Below, in pieces: positions 26,104-35,302 of a DNA stretch of 60,178 nucleotides. The stretch's first letter is position 1; every line of letters starts with the position of its first letter. Under the pieces are notes generated by a model. It was not told the origin of the DNA. It did no database searches and was given only the letters and a program-made list of their open reading frames with translations. A program made the translations under genes and the position numbers. This DNA comes from Shewanella kaireitica (GTDB taxonomy: Bacteria; Pseudomonadota; Gammaproteobacteria; Enterobacterales; Shewanellaceae), in contig NZ_JAKIKQ010000024.1 in the NCBI RefSeq assembly GCF_023284045.1, forward strand, positions 1-60,178, written 5' to 3'.

Positions 26104-28515
26104 TTATCGAGGTTCTGTATACGGCTCAAGTTCTGGAAAACGCAGTATGACCTCGCGAGTCACATCGAGTAGCTCTCCAACACCGATAATTCGCCATAGT
26201 TGTTCCTCTAGCTTTTTCCCTTTGTGCTGTGCATGGATCTTTATATATTCTCGTTCTCTACGGATATAGTCTAGATCCGGCTTTCCTACTGCACCTCGAT
26301 AAATACGTAATGCTAAAAACTCACCGAGGCGGCTACTTTGCTCGATAAACTGTTGTAAGTGGGCGCTATCCTTAATATCTGAATCAGCAATACAGCGAAC
26401 GTTAATCTTTCCTTGCGAGTGCTGCGATATTTGCAGATAAACTTCGTAAAAAGATAGGCCGTTTTGTGGCTTCATGGTGCGAATCGGGGTCACAATATCG
26501 CGTTTTAGCTTGTCATCTTGAAACAATGGCGCTAAATCGTATTCCAATAAGTTATTGGTATTAGAGGCGAAGATATTGGCGATATGATTTTGTTCTTTGC
26601 CTACTCCGATGGTCGAGACGTAAGCTGATTTCAATGTTTTTTCTAGATAAAAAGGCACAGATACCAGCTTTCGGATTAATATGTTTTTCATACCATCGGC
26701 AAGCTCTTTTACCTCATGATTGTTCTCTGTGAGCTTATCGAATTTATCTTTATTGTGCTCGATTAAACGATTGAGAAATTCAACGCCAATATGCGGGGTA
26801 TGTCCTATCTGCGCGGCAAGGTGCAATGTTACACCGTTCTTTCTTGTACGTATAAGACGGTAGGGCAGATGTTGTAAAGAGGTTTTCCCTGCGATGGTTT
26901 GTAATTTCGGGAAGCTAACCGCAATAGGAGCTGTAGGGCTAAATTCAACCGTGGTTTCAGTGGTAAGTTGCATCCCTTTACTGGAGATATCTTGAGTCAA
27001 TGCGGTGGCACTGAGGTTTCCTTGAGTTAATAAAACTGGGGTTTTAAATGCAAAGCGCGCTTCATTACGACGTTCGCTGAACTGCATCGAGACCTGCTTC
27101 AAATTATGTTTTTTAAGTTTTTTCTGACCAAAAACTTTAAGTTCATTGGCGCTGTTGTTGTTCAACTTCTTCCAAGTTTGATACTGCTCGTTTGCGGCAT
27201 CATTAGTGACGTCGATCAATTGAACCACATGAGTAAATGCCGCCAGTTGCGTCTCGGTTAATGCGCTATAGCTAGCATCATCCCCAGGTAATAAACTCGC
27301 GCGATAAGATTGTTGGTGATCGATGGTTTGCCGAGCAACATGGAAAACACGCCAACTAGGCTTGGTCGCACCAAAGCTTAAAAACAGCGCCTGTAACTGT
27401 TTTTCTTTCAATTCAGCCAAGGTTGCCGAGTAATAAAACTTGCAGCCTTTTGCCTGAAAGGTGAAGCAAAAAATCTGGCAGTGAGGGCTGTTATCATCAG
27501 AGTTAATGATGGCATTTAAGCGGGATGGAGTGAGCAGTGCATTTATCTGACTGACACCTGACTCATCTTTAAAATACTGTGAAATAGCCTGATTGTCTCG
27601 GCCCAAAAAAAGATGGGTTGGCAGATATTGAAGCCCAGCATCACCTTGGCCCTTGTACTCAATAAAGAGAGCAAGGTGCGGTAGATGAGGTAGATAATGA
27701 CGTTCGAAACCTAAACCTTTGGCGGTGACCAGCACATCATTGACATCAACTTTATATCGGAACTTAAACCCTCTTATAAGCTTACCCAACATTTCGGCCA
27801 AAGCTTCACTACCTGAAATTCGTTTTAACCTCAGCCAGTTGTATTCATCGTTGCCCTCGATATCGACAATTTCGTATTCAACCCCTTGTTGAAGATCTCG
27901 GTGATAATAGTCATCACTTAGCTCTAGCAGTTTGATTCTAATTGGCTGCTTAGCATTGAGGTTTTGCTTCGCTGGCAGGCGAATTCGCGCGCCACCGACC
28001 GATAAGTCTACCGTAATCCCCATGTATTGTTGCATCGCTTGGGATACTTCAATTTTCATGCTGTAGTTCATGCGCTCTTCACTACGCGCAAAGTAGTTAC
28101 CCAGTACTACACCTTCAGCGACGAACGGCGTTGGCGTATTGTCACCACTGTTTGCACTACTTCGGGACTTTAGTATTCGCGCTTTATGGCCGGCGATGAC
28201 TTGCTCGTAAACGCCAAGGGTATATTGTTCTCTATATAGCGCTAACGCTTCTTGAAAACTCGCTTTCGCTGGTGGGTCAATAAAGTGAGTTTGTGCGCCA
28301 AACTCAAAGGTTTCGCAGTTGAGGTCGGTTTTGTTACGTAGGTCGATAACTCGAGTGCAGCTAGCGGCTAACCTGTTGAGTTCCATTTTAAGCAAAAAAC
28401 GGGTGGAGTTTGACTCTTCAGCAGTGAGCTGTTCAAACAACTCCTGGAAATCAGGTTCCATGAGTAAGGGTTTTAGCTGTTCAATTAGCGCATTATGCAG
28501 ATCTAAACTCATCAA
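26104..28515 (-). CDS. Large double-PilZ cyclic-di-GMP-binding protein
   Basis: An 803-residue soluble protein with two PilZ modules. The first (about 144-245) has RSEER followed by DLSVGG; the second (about 480-575) has RNEAR followed by DISSKG. Both match RxxxR...D/NxSxxG, so both may bind cyclic di-GMP. The flanking regions are not recognised. A MMSL start is used; the second Met is equally possible. It is convergent with phsC and divergent from radA. With the GGDEF/EAL protein at 221-2266 and the PilZ protein at 30090, this window is rich in cyclic-di-GMP signalling; the output is unknown. Confidence 0.88.
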   Translation of the reverse strand: MMSLDLHNALIEQLKPLLMEPDFQELFEQLTAEESNSTRFLLKMELNRLAASCTRVIDLRNKTDLNCETFEFGAQTHFIDPPAKASFQEALALYREQYTLGVYEQVIAGHKARILKSRSSANSGDNTPTPFVAEGVVLGNYFARSEERMNYSMKIEVSQAMQQYMGITVDLSVGGARIRLPAKQNLNAKQPIRIKLLELSDDYYHRDLQQGVEYEIVDIEGNDEYNWLRLKRISGSEALAEMLGKLIRGFKFRYKVDVNDVLVTAKGLGFERHYLPHLPHLALFIEYKGQGDAGLQYLPTHLFLGRDNQAISQYFKDESGVSQINALLTPSRLNAIINSDDNSPHCQIFCFTFQAKGCKFYYSATLAELKEKQLQALFLSFGATKPSWRVFHVARQTIDHQQSYRASLLPGDDASYSALTETQLAAFTHVVQLIDVTNDAANEQYQTWKKLNNNSANELKVFGQKKLKKHNLKQVSMQFSERRNEARFAFKTPVLLTQGNLSATALTQDISSKGMQLTTETTVEFSPTAPIAVSFPKLQTIAGKTSLQHLPYRLIRTRKNGVTLHLAAQIGHTPHIGVEFLNRLIEHNKDKFDKLTENNHEVKELADGMKNILIRKLVSVPFYLEKTLKSAYVSTIGVGKEQNHIANIFASNTNNLLEYDLAPLFQDDKLKRDIVTPIRTMKPQNGLSFYEVYLQISQHSQGKINVRCIADSDIKDSAHLQQFIEQSSRLGEFLALRIYRGAVGKPDLDYIRREREYIKIHAQHKGKKLEEQLWRIIGVGELLDVTREVILRFPELEPYTEPR

Positions 28516-28664
28516 ATACTTCTTTTTGGATGCTTATTGGACCAATGGCTGATAGGCTCACAGGTAAGTTTTTATAATTATTTCCAGTACTATCTTCCTT
28601 GTACTCATAGTTATCGGCTTAAAGTGCCGATACTTTATCGACTTTATACTACCTAGAAAGAATC

Positions 28665-30038
28665 ATGGCAAAGAATAAAACAGCGTACGTATGTAATGAA
28701 TGTGGTCAAGACTTTCCTCGCTGGCAGGGCCAGTGCAGCGCTTGCCAAGAGTGGAACACCATTAGTGAACTTAAGATCTCTACCATTAAACCGAAAACAG
28801 CAACCAGTGCTGGTTACGCTGGCGCTGTAGGTGGTGGTTCAAAAAAGCTCACTGAGATTGAAGAGGTCGAGGCACAAAAAAGACTGACTGGCATCGGTGA
28901 GTTAGATAGGGTTTTGTGTGGTGGTTTAACCACAGGCTCGGTCAATATTATCTCGGGTGATCCTGGCGCAGGTAAAACGACCTTGTTGTCTGATCTCGTT
29001 GCGCGTATGTCACAGTTAATGCCGTCTCTATACTGTACTGCAGAGGAATCTCTGTCGCAGTTTAAAAACCGCGTTAATCGATTAAAGCTTAATTGCAACG
29101 AAGACAATCTTTATCTAATGGCTGAGACCAGCGTAGAGGCTATTATTGCAGAGCTTGAAGCCAAACAGGTAAAATTTGCAGTTATTGATTCTATTCAAGC
29201 GGTTGTCACAGATATGGCGAATGGCAGTCCTGGTTCGCCATCGCAAGTTAAAGGCAGTGCTCAAGCGCTGACGCAATACTGTAAGCAAAACAATGTCACC
29301 ATGTTCTTGGTGGCGCATGTGAATAAAAACAACGAAACGGCGGGCCCACAAACTCTTATTCATATCGTTGATTGTCTCACCCATATTGAGTGCAATGATG
29401 GTCAGGTACGTACGCTTAGAGCAAATAAAAACCGTTTTGGTGATGTGGATACCGTTGGTATATTTCGCATGACAGAGCGCGGTATGTTGAGTGTTGATAA
29501 TCCCAGTGAAATATTTCTCTCTGGTTCGAGCACTGAATCTCCAGGAGCCGCGATCACCTGTATTCGTAAAGGTAATCGCAATCTGCTACTTGAGATCCAA
29601 TGTTTGACCACTGAAACCGAGGGCGAATTTCCACAGCGGGTATGTGTTGGTCTTAATATGAATCGTATTAAGATGTTAACCGGTATTTTACGCAAACATA
29701 CCAAGACGAAAATCTTCCACGATACCTACTTTAATTTGGTGGGAGGCTTAAAGATTGATGAGTCTGAAACCTGTATCGATCTGGCCTTAGTGACAGCGTT
29801 ACTGAGTAGTCTTAATGATTTTGTGGTGCCAAGAACCACCTGCATCATGGGCGAGTTAAGTCTTAATGGCGATGTAAGGCCAATCGATAGCGGCGTGCCT
29901 AGAGTGAAAGAAGCGGTGCAGCACGGCTTTACTGAAATCTATATTCCCTTTAGGAATTATCATAAATCGATGGAAGGGTTAGGCGCTAAAGTCCATGCGA
30001 TTAAAACTGTCCATGAACTTATTGAGCTGATTAACTAA
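28665..30038 (+). CDS. radA: DNA repair protein RadA
   Basis: A RecA-related branch-migration ATPase acting in recombination repair. The 457-residue protein has an N-terminal zinc finger (CNECG...CSACQEW), Walker A GDPGAGKTT near residue 100, the RadA-specific KNRFG motif near 252, and a C-terminal Lon-like domain from about 285 containing VGGLKIDE. Length matches E. coli RadA (460). It is divergent from the large PilZ gene. Confidence 0.96.
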   Translation: MAKNKTAYVCNECGQDFPRWQGQCSACQEWNTISELKISTIKPKTATSAGYAGAVGGGSKKLTEIEEVEAQKRLTGIGELDRVLCGGLTTGSVNIISGDPGAGKTTLLSDLVARMSQLMPSLYCTAEESLSQFKNRVNRLKLNCNEDNLYLMAETSVEAIIAELEAKQVKFAVIDSIQAVVTDMANGSPGSPSQVKGSAQALTQYCKQNNVTMFLVAHVNKNNETAGPQTLIHIVDCLTHIECNDGQVRTLRANKNRFGDVDTVGIFRMTERGMLSVDNPSEIFLSGSSTESPGAAITCIRKGNRNLLLEIQCLTTETEGEFPQRVCVGLNMNRIKMLTGILRKHTKTKIFHDTYFNLVGGLKIDESETCIDLALVTALLSSLNDFVVPRTTCIMGELSLNGDVRPIDSGVPRVKEAVQHGFTEIYIPFRNYHKSMEGLGAKVHAIKTVHELIELIN

Positions 30039-30089
30039 TGACAAAAGTTAGCGATAACTATTGAGCCGCTAGCAGGCCCTGGTAGTGAG

Positions 30090-30461
30090 TTATTTTTCAG
30101 GGCTGTGCATATCAATAAATAGCGTCAACTCTCGGTTAAGTAGTGTTGGATCGCCAACATTAAGTTCAACCAGTCGTCTTAAATGGCTAATACTTTCAAC
30201 ATCAATATGCTGACAAGCTAAGCCCAGTTGATTATCTTTTTGATGCACCAGTTCGGTTTCCATCTGAACCTGAATATCAGAGTCTGGGATGGTAAAGCTC
30301 AACTGTAGTTGCTCTGTATCGGGGGCAAATTGCGCGGGAGTTTCTACGAGCGCACCATTGAGGCTGATATCGAGCAATGTTGTTTGCCAGACGGCTTCTT
30401 GGCAGCGAAGTTGTGCTGGATTGGAAAATAAAACCCTTGAAAACTGTCGGCGTTCATTCAT
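30090..30461 (-). CDS. Small PilZ-domain protein
   Basis: A 123-residue single-domain cyclic-di-GMP receptor candidate. RRQFSR near the N-terminus and DISLNG about 25 residues later give the complete PilZ binding motif. I chose the ATG at 30461 since AGGAA lies about seven bases before it; the frame extends 11 codons further. It is convergent with radA. Its target protein is unknown. Confidence 0.85.
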   Translation of the reverse strand: MNERRQFSRVLFSNPAQLRCQEAVWQTTLLDISLNGALVETPAQFAPDTEQLQLSFTIPDSDIQVQMETELVHQKDNQLGLACQHIDVESISHLRRLVELNVGDPTLLNRELTLFIDMHSPEK

Positions 30462-30592
30462 ATTGCTTTCCTTGTCTAGCGATCCCTTTATCAACTTCAG
30501 TGCATTACATTTTCGTCGCTATAGTAATTTAATGAAGAACTTGAGTAAAATATTCTGCAGATATTAAAATTAATTTAACTGTAAAGTTCTAC

Positions 30593-31138
30593 TTAAGCTG
30601 TGCTATCTAGTGCGTAAGACTGCTGCTTTACGGCTGGCAATCCCTTAAGGATAATCGCAATTGTGATTAGCTGATAAGCGATACCCGACCATGAAAGCAG
30701 GTGAACTGATAGCATTAGGTTAAGTATGTTACTCAATAGCATGGCGTAGCGTAATCTCAACGAGCTGCAATAAAACAGGGCGTAGCTCATTAAAACTGCG
30801 GCAGCAACTGCGCACCATTCAGACCAATGCTCAGCCCAAATAAAGCCTTGTATTAAAGCTAACGCTGAAAACAGCAACGGCAACAATGTTATCCGCCAAC
30901 CACTGCGTGCTTTTTCGCTTCTACAGCTGCCAAATCGACCAATATTAAGCAGTTGGTTCATCATGCCTAAGGTACTGCCAAGCAGCCCCAAGTGAACCGC
31001 TGTTAAGCTAGATGCTAACAGGTTGCCTGAGACAAGTTTAGCATCGCATGACTGAGCATTTGCCCACCAACCGATAGCCATAGACACAAAGCCTATCGCT
31101 TGAACCCAAAATAACGCTTGATGAGATAACTCGAACAC
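30593..31138 (-). CDS. YgjV-family inner-membrane protein
   Basis: A 181-residue protein with about five or six hydrophobic segments, resembling the bacterial inner-membrane protein family named after E. coli YgjV. Function is unknown in the family. The sequence starts with FWVQAIGFVSMAIGWWANAQ and is hydrophobic almost throughout. It is a single gene; no partner is evident nearby. Confidence 0.75.
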   Translation of the reverse strand: MFELSHQALFWVQAIGFVSMAIGWWANAQSCDAKLVSGNLLASSLTAVHLGLLGSTLGMMNQLLNIGRFGSCRSEKARSGWRITLLPLLFSALALIQGFIWAEHWSEWCAVAAAVLMSYALFYCSSLRLRYAMLLSNILNLMLSVHLLSWSGIAYQLITIAIILKGLPAVKQQSYALDSTA

Positions 31139-31282
31139 AGAACGACCAACAATAACGACATAATTAAACCGGCTGCTATTGTCGTTTTTTTAATCATCTG
31201 TACCGTGATCTAGTCGTCACTTTAGTGTTTGCTTTATTATGCTTTGCTGTAGTTTGTGACTCAGATCTTGTTTTGCTAGGAA

Positions 31283-32470
31283 TTAAAACCCGGTGCCAAC
31301 ATTTACGTACCAAGCAACATCTTCAGGCCCCTTCGCGACATCAATACCCATATGCAGGCCGTAACGCCTGGCAATGGTGTATCTAAAGCCGACTCCATAG
31401 GCATTTTGTTCATCGCTATCCCACATTGAACTGCCCGAGTCTCCAGCCACACCACTGCCTAAAAAGGAGAGTAACATCCAACGCGGAGTGACTTTCCACA
31501 TAAGTTGTATCTCCGCCGAGCCAACGTTTTCGCCCTGATAGCGATTTTTAGGGATACCACGAAGATCGATATAGGGATAGGCAAAAACTGGCAGGCGATC
31601 ATCGCTTGTAACAGATTGATATCGGGCTTTTAATCCAAAAGTCAGGTTCTTCGATAGTGCCCAATAGTTGATACCTTCAACATTCAGCGTTTGGTAATCA
31701 TAATCACTGCCTAGGCTTTCACTAAACCAGTCATATTCAAAAGTGTAATTATAGCCGCTGGTGGGCAGAAAAAAGTTGTTGAGGCTGTCATATTCGATAA
31801 TAGCGCCGAGCGCCGACACTTTAGGTGAAGTGTTTAATAACCCAGTGAGTCTATCAATGAGTTCAGGTGGAACAGCGCTATTTTCATGCCGATTTGTCAT
31901 ATCAACACTAAGGAATTTTTGTGATACACCGACAAAGAATGCACTGCCAGGAATACGATACTGGAATTTCTGTAATAACCCATAACCTTGCAAGTTAAGA
32001 TCGAGGGAGAGAGCATCAGCAAAATCGTTTTGACTGTAATAGCTCATATTGATATCGCCATAGCCGCCACCGACCAAGTAACGAATGCTGTCTTTACCCC
32101 ATGTTTGTCGATGTCCAGCAAAGCCCATTTTTGTACCATTATCTGTGGCACCGACTCCGACCACCGATATGCCCGGTGTGAGTAGCTGCGCACCGCCATC
32201 AATAGAATGGGTAGCGACCTCCTTTCGTTTGTCTCTTTGGGCGTCAGTCTCATGCAGGAATAACCCCATCACCGCTAGACCGTTGCCTACTGATGGTTCG
32301 GTGATAATGCTAGGAACAGGCAGAAAGCCGTAGGCATTTTCTGCTAGATATTCCCCTGCATCAAAGTAGCCATCAATGGGGTCAAAAAAATCAATTGCGC
32401 TGGCACTGCTTGAGAACAAGCTGGAGGCTGCAATGGTTAAGCTGAGCGCAATCTTGTTATTATTTATCAC
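31283..32470 (-). CDS. BamA-like outer-membrane barrel protein, paralogue 1
   Basis: A 395-residue predicted outer-membrane protein with a signal peptide (about 1-25, ending ASA), a short N-terminal region with PVPSIITEPSVGNGLA, and a C-terminal surface-antigen (Omp85-type) barrel ending GTGF. No POTRA domains are present, unlike BamA and TamA. The paralogue at 35303-36460 shares the motifs ITEPxVGxG, LGxxxxYDSxxN and IAKGPE. Function is unknown; POTRA-less members may export or insert something small. It is probably transcribed alone. Confidence 0.82.
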   Translation of the reverse strand: MINNNKIALSLTIAASSLFSSSASAIDFFDPIDGYFDAGEYLAENAYGFLPVPSIITEPSVGNGLAVMGLFLHETDAQRDKRKEVATHSIDGGAQLLTPGISVVGVGATDNGTKMGFAGHRQTWGKDSIRYLVGGGYGDINMSYYSQNDFADALSLDLNLQGYGLLQKFQYRIPGSAFFVGVSQKFLSVDMTNRHENSAVPPELIDRLTGLLNTSPKVSALGAIIEYDSLNNFFLPTSGYNYTFEYDWFSESLGSDYDYQTLNVEGINYWALSKNLTFGLKARYQSVTSDDRLPVFAYPYIDLRGIPKNRYQGENVGSAEIQLMWKVTPRWMLLSFLGSGVAGDSGSSMWDSDEQNAYGVGFRYTIARRYGLHMGIDVAKGPEDVAWYVNVGTGF

Positions 32471-32631
32471 GTTATTCGATCCTTCATAAACGAACTTTGA
32501 GTATAGTCCTTGAAACTTAGTATTTTCAAATAGGTCAGCAATGACTGAATGCTCGAGTTAGCCAATAAACAAGCCAGCTGTTTTCTGCTACCATGCGCGC
32601 AAGTTCTATAGCGATATTTAGGTACATGCAG

Positions 32632-33861
32632 GTGTCTTTTTCATCTTTATCATTAAGTGACGAGTTACTAAGCCTTATAAAGCAAAAAGGTTATAACGAG
32701 CCTACACCGATCCAAACTGCTGCCATACCGGCTATTTTAAGTGGTAAAGATTTAATGGCGAGCGCTCAAACGGGCACCGGTAAAACCGCGGCTTTTACCC
32801 TACCAATACTGCAAAAGTTGGCGATGCAGTCTGCTGGTAAAGAGGCTGATAGCATTCGTGCTTTAATCTTAGTACCGACTCGTGAACTTGCTGTACAAGT
32901 GAATAAAAGTGTCACTGAGTACGGGGTTAATACCGCGCTTAAAAGTGTGGTTATTTATGGTGGCGTAAGCATTGATGCTCAGGCAAGTTCGCTGGCTGCA
33001 GGCGCCGATATAGTGGTTGCTACCCCAGGTAGGTTACTGGATCATCTGCGCCGTGGTTCATTGTCATTGATGGCGATTGAAACTTTAGTTTTTGATGAAG
33101 CTGATAGAATGTTGGACATGGGGTTTATGGATGAAATCAATGCCATTCTAAAGCAGCTACCAACGGAGCGACAAACTTTACTGTTTTCGGCGACCTTTTC
33201 AGATGCTATTTACCGCTTAAGTAAAAAGCTACTCAGCAAACCTGAACGCATTGAAGTTGATAAGGCCAATAGCGCTGCAGACAGTGTCGAGCAAATAGTT
33301 TATGCGGTAGATAGTGATCGTAAGGCTGCGCTAATTAGTCATCTCATTAACAAGTATGACTGGCAACAAGTACTTATTTTTAGCCGTAAAAAACAAACCG
33401 CCGATACTATTACCAATAAGTTAGTGGCAGCAGGCGTTACTGCTAAAGCCTTCCATGGCGATTTAAGTCAAGGCGCGAGAGAGCAAGTTCTCAATGATTT
33501 TAAGGCGGGTAATATTAAATCGTTAGTGGCAACGGATGTGGCGGCGCGGGGACTTGATATTGTTGAGCTCAATTATGTGGTTAACTATGAGATCCCATTT
33601 GTTGCTGAAGACTATATCCATCGTATAGGGCGCACGGGCAGGGCTGGTTGCAAAGGTAAAGCCATTACACTCTACAGTGAGGATGATGCTCGCTTGCTCG
33701 AAGAGCTAGAGTCCTTGCTGGATAAACGTTTACCGCAGCAATGGTTACCTGGTTTTGAGCCAGATTTAACCAAAATGGACGTGCAGCCGCGTAAAAATGG
33801 AAAAGCAGCGCAAAGGCAACGTGCTAAAAAGCGAGCTTTGGGCTCAAAGGGGAAGCGTTAA
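32632..33861 (+). CDS. RhlE-type DEAD-box RNA helicase
   Basis: A 409-residue ATP-dependent RNA helicase. Q motif PTPIQ, Walker A AQTGTGKT, PTRELA, DEAD as VFDEADRMLDMGF, SAT as FSATF, and HRIGRTGR are all present, followed by a basic C-terminal tail. The start should be GTG at 32632: the protein then begins MSFSSLSLSDELL like RhlE, and TTTAGG (32617-32622) is nine bases upstream. ATGs at 32593 and 32626 are alternatives. It sits, on the other strand, inside the cluster of outer-membrane genes with no evident link. Confidence 0.9.
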   Translation: MSFSSLSLSDELLSLIKQKGYNEPTPIQTAAIPAILSGKDLMASAQTGTGKTAAFTLPILQKLAMQSAGKEADSIRALILVPTRELAVQVNKSVTEYGVNTALKSVVIYGGVSIDAQASSLAAGADIVVATPGRLLDHLRRGSLSLMAIETLVFDEADRMLDMGFMDEINAILKQLPTERQTLLFSATFSDAIYRLSKKLLSKPERIEVDKANSAADSVEQIVYAVDSDRKAALISHLINKYDWQQVLIFSRKKQTADTITNKLVAAGVTAKAFHGDLSQGAREQVLNDFKAGNIKSLVATDVAARGLDIVELNYVVNYEIPFVAEDYIHRIGRTGRAGCKGKAITLYSEDDARLLEELESLLDKRLPQQWLPGFEPDLTKMDVQPRKNGKAAQRQRAKKRALGSKGKR

Positions 33862-33964
33862 CCTATTATAAACGCTGCTTGTTTAAATAGGCGCTGCATT
33901 GCGATGACTGCTTTTAGCTTATATGTTTAATATGCTTTCAGCGCTTTTACTGATTAAAGCTTAA

Positions 33965-34423
33965 CTACTTTATTAGCAACTGGGTATTGCGTTGATGTAA
34001 CAGCTTATCCGTCCTAATTATTGAACGATTTTTTGCTATTAGTGTTTTAATATTCATAGCCTCATGGTTCTGGTTGATGCTGACGGAGACCCTATCGCCT
34101 TGTTTAAGGTCACCTGCATAATGGTCTAGTTCCATACTGACAATTTTACCGTCATCAAGCCGAACAGTCACTTCAGATACCTTTTGGAGTGTTAATTCAT
34201 TAATTGGGTCTTTAGTGATTGCACCGAGGAGCCAGCCAGGTGAAGCAACATTTCGATCGGCAACCATTAGTCTTGCCAACTCATTATTAGCAACTGCTTG
34301 CTCATCACTAGGCTGAGTTATTTTGTTTGTGAGTATTTCTCCCTGAACTTCTTGAAAGGCGTCTTTACTAGAGCAACCAACGATGAACAGAGAGAGTAAT
34401 AGGCTAGTGACTGTTATTTTCAT
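33965..34423 (-). CDS. Putative lipoprotein, paralogue 1
   Basis: A 152-residue small protein with a lipoprotein signal ending FIVGC (Cys17). It is clearly paralogous to the next gene upstream (34690): both share GEILxN at about 30, an LxxVSExxxRLDxGxxVS segment and KQGDxVxVSIN. The glycine-rich stretch present in that paralogue is largely lost here. It probably lies in the periplasm, attached to the outer or inner membrane. The fold seems related to SlyB/17-kDa surface-antigen lipoproteins, but this is uncertain. Confidence 0.75.
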   Translation of the reverse strand: MKITVTSLLLSLFIVGCSSKDAFQEVQGEILTNKITQPSDEQAVANNELARLMVADRNVASPGWLLGAITKDPINELTLQKVSEVTVRLDDGKIVSMELDHYAGDLKQGDRVSVSINQNHEAMNIKTLIAKNRSIIRTDKLLHQRNTQLLIK

Positions 34424-34478
34424 TCTGTATTTTTATTAAGGACTAGAAGATAATTATTATCTATAGAATATAGAGAGA

Positions 34479-34499
34479 GTTACAATTAGTTAGTATTCG
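34479..34499 (-). promoter_or_regulatory. Shared motif upstream of lipoprotein paralogue 1
   Basis: GTTACAATTAGTTAGTATTC on the plus strand, about 56 bases before the start of the leftward gene. It matches the motif at 35210 in most positions (GTTACA-TTAGT--GTAT). A shared regulator or promoter element is inferred. Confidence 0.45.
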
Positions 34500-34582
34500 T
34501 TTTTTTAGTAGATAGCGAGGGACTTGAGATGAGGAGATTATTGTCAAAAGCAGCTAGTTAAATTGCAACTAGATGTATAGCA

Positions 34583-34623
34583 AAATAAAAAAGCGTAGCG
34601 ACCTGGGAGTGTAGTCACTACGC
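34583..34623 (-). terminator. Terminator after lipoprotein paralogue 2
   Basis: Read on the minus strand, GCGTAGTGAC pairs with GTCGCTACGC (one mismatch) and runs into T6ATTTT. It separates the two lipoprotein genes, so each has its own promoter. Confidence 0.8.
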
Positions 34624-34689
34624 TGCGAAACTATTATCAGTCTCTAAATTTTGTATTGTTGAATCTTGCAGGGTTAACTTGAGTACTGA

Positions 34690-35151
34690 CTATTTAGCTA
34701 GCTGAGCTGTATCGTGTTGATGCAAGCCTTTTTCTGATGTTTTAGCTGCATGATTGCTAACCGTTAGCGGCTTAATATCAATTGGCTTTCCATACTTGTT
34801 GATGCTTACGTCCACCTTGTCACCCTGTTTAAACGCTTCGGTATAGATGTCGAGTTTAACGCTGACGACTTGACCATTATCAAGACGGATAACCAGTTCA
34901 GAAACTTGACCTAAAGTCGCTTCCTCAATCACATGCCCCACTAGCCCGCCGATGATCCAACTCGATAGCCTAGTGTCACTGTCAGATGCGGCAAGTCCAG
35001 CTAATTGACCTACTGCCGCTCCACCACCTTCATTATCAGCTTTAGTCATCTGGTTTGCTAAAATTTCCCCTTTGGTTACCCGAGCAACATCGTTGTTGGC
35101 ACAGCCAGTTAATGCCAGTGTAAAAAGTAGTGCCGTTAATATCTTGTTCAT
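34690..35151 (-). CDS. Putative glycine-zipper lipoprotein, paralogue 2
   Basis: A 153-residue protein with a lipoprotein signal ending LALTGC (Cys17). A glycine-rich hydrophobic stretch (GGGAAVGQLAG and WIIGGLVGHVIEEA, about 43-85) resembles the glycine zipper of SlyB/Pcp-type outer-membrane lipoproteins. The C-terminal half is predicted beta-rich and shared with paralogue 1. It lies between the BamA-like gene and paralogue 1, all leftward, with terminators between. Role unknown; envelope stress or outer-membrane stability is a family-based guess. Confidence 0.8.
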   Translation of the reverse strand: MNKILTALLFTLALTGCANNDVARVTKGEILANQMTKADNEGGGAAVGQLAGLAASDSDTRLSSWIIGGLVGHVIEEATLGQVSELVIRLDNGQVVSVKLDIYTEAFKQGDKVDVSINKYGKPIDIKPLTVSNHAAKTSEKGLHQHDTAQLAK

Positions 35152-35209
35152 TGCGTTTTCTCGTCATCATTGTTGTGTATGGAGCTAGTATGTACTTACT
35201 TTTTGATAG

Positions 35210-35252
35210 GTTACAGTTAGTAAGTATCTGCTAATCGAATGCATTGTTGGTT
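35210..35252 (-). promoter_or_regulatory. Shared motif upstream of lipoprotein paralogue 2
   Basis: On the plus strand AGTTAGTAAGTATC is followed four bases later by AATCGAATG and then TTGTT. The same elements with the same spacing lie before the glycine-zipper gene (36933-36969). It is about 60-100 bases upstream of the start codon at 35151. Confidence 0.55.
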
Positions 35253-35260
35253 GGGCAATA

Positions 35261-35286
35261 AAAAAGGAGCCTTAGGGCTCCTTTGG
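35261..35286 (-). terminator. Terminator of the BamA-like gene at 35303
   Basis: On the minus strand AAAGGAGCC and GGCTCCTTT pair around CTAA and end in T6A. Confidence 0.87.
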
Positions 35287-35302
35287 TGTCATTAAGTATT
35301 CG

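Noticed and set aside
32593..32631. ATG at 32593 or 32626 as the start of the RhlE-type helicase
   Set aside because: Neither has a suitably spaced ribosome site, and the extra residues are missing from family members.
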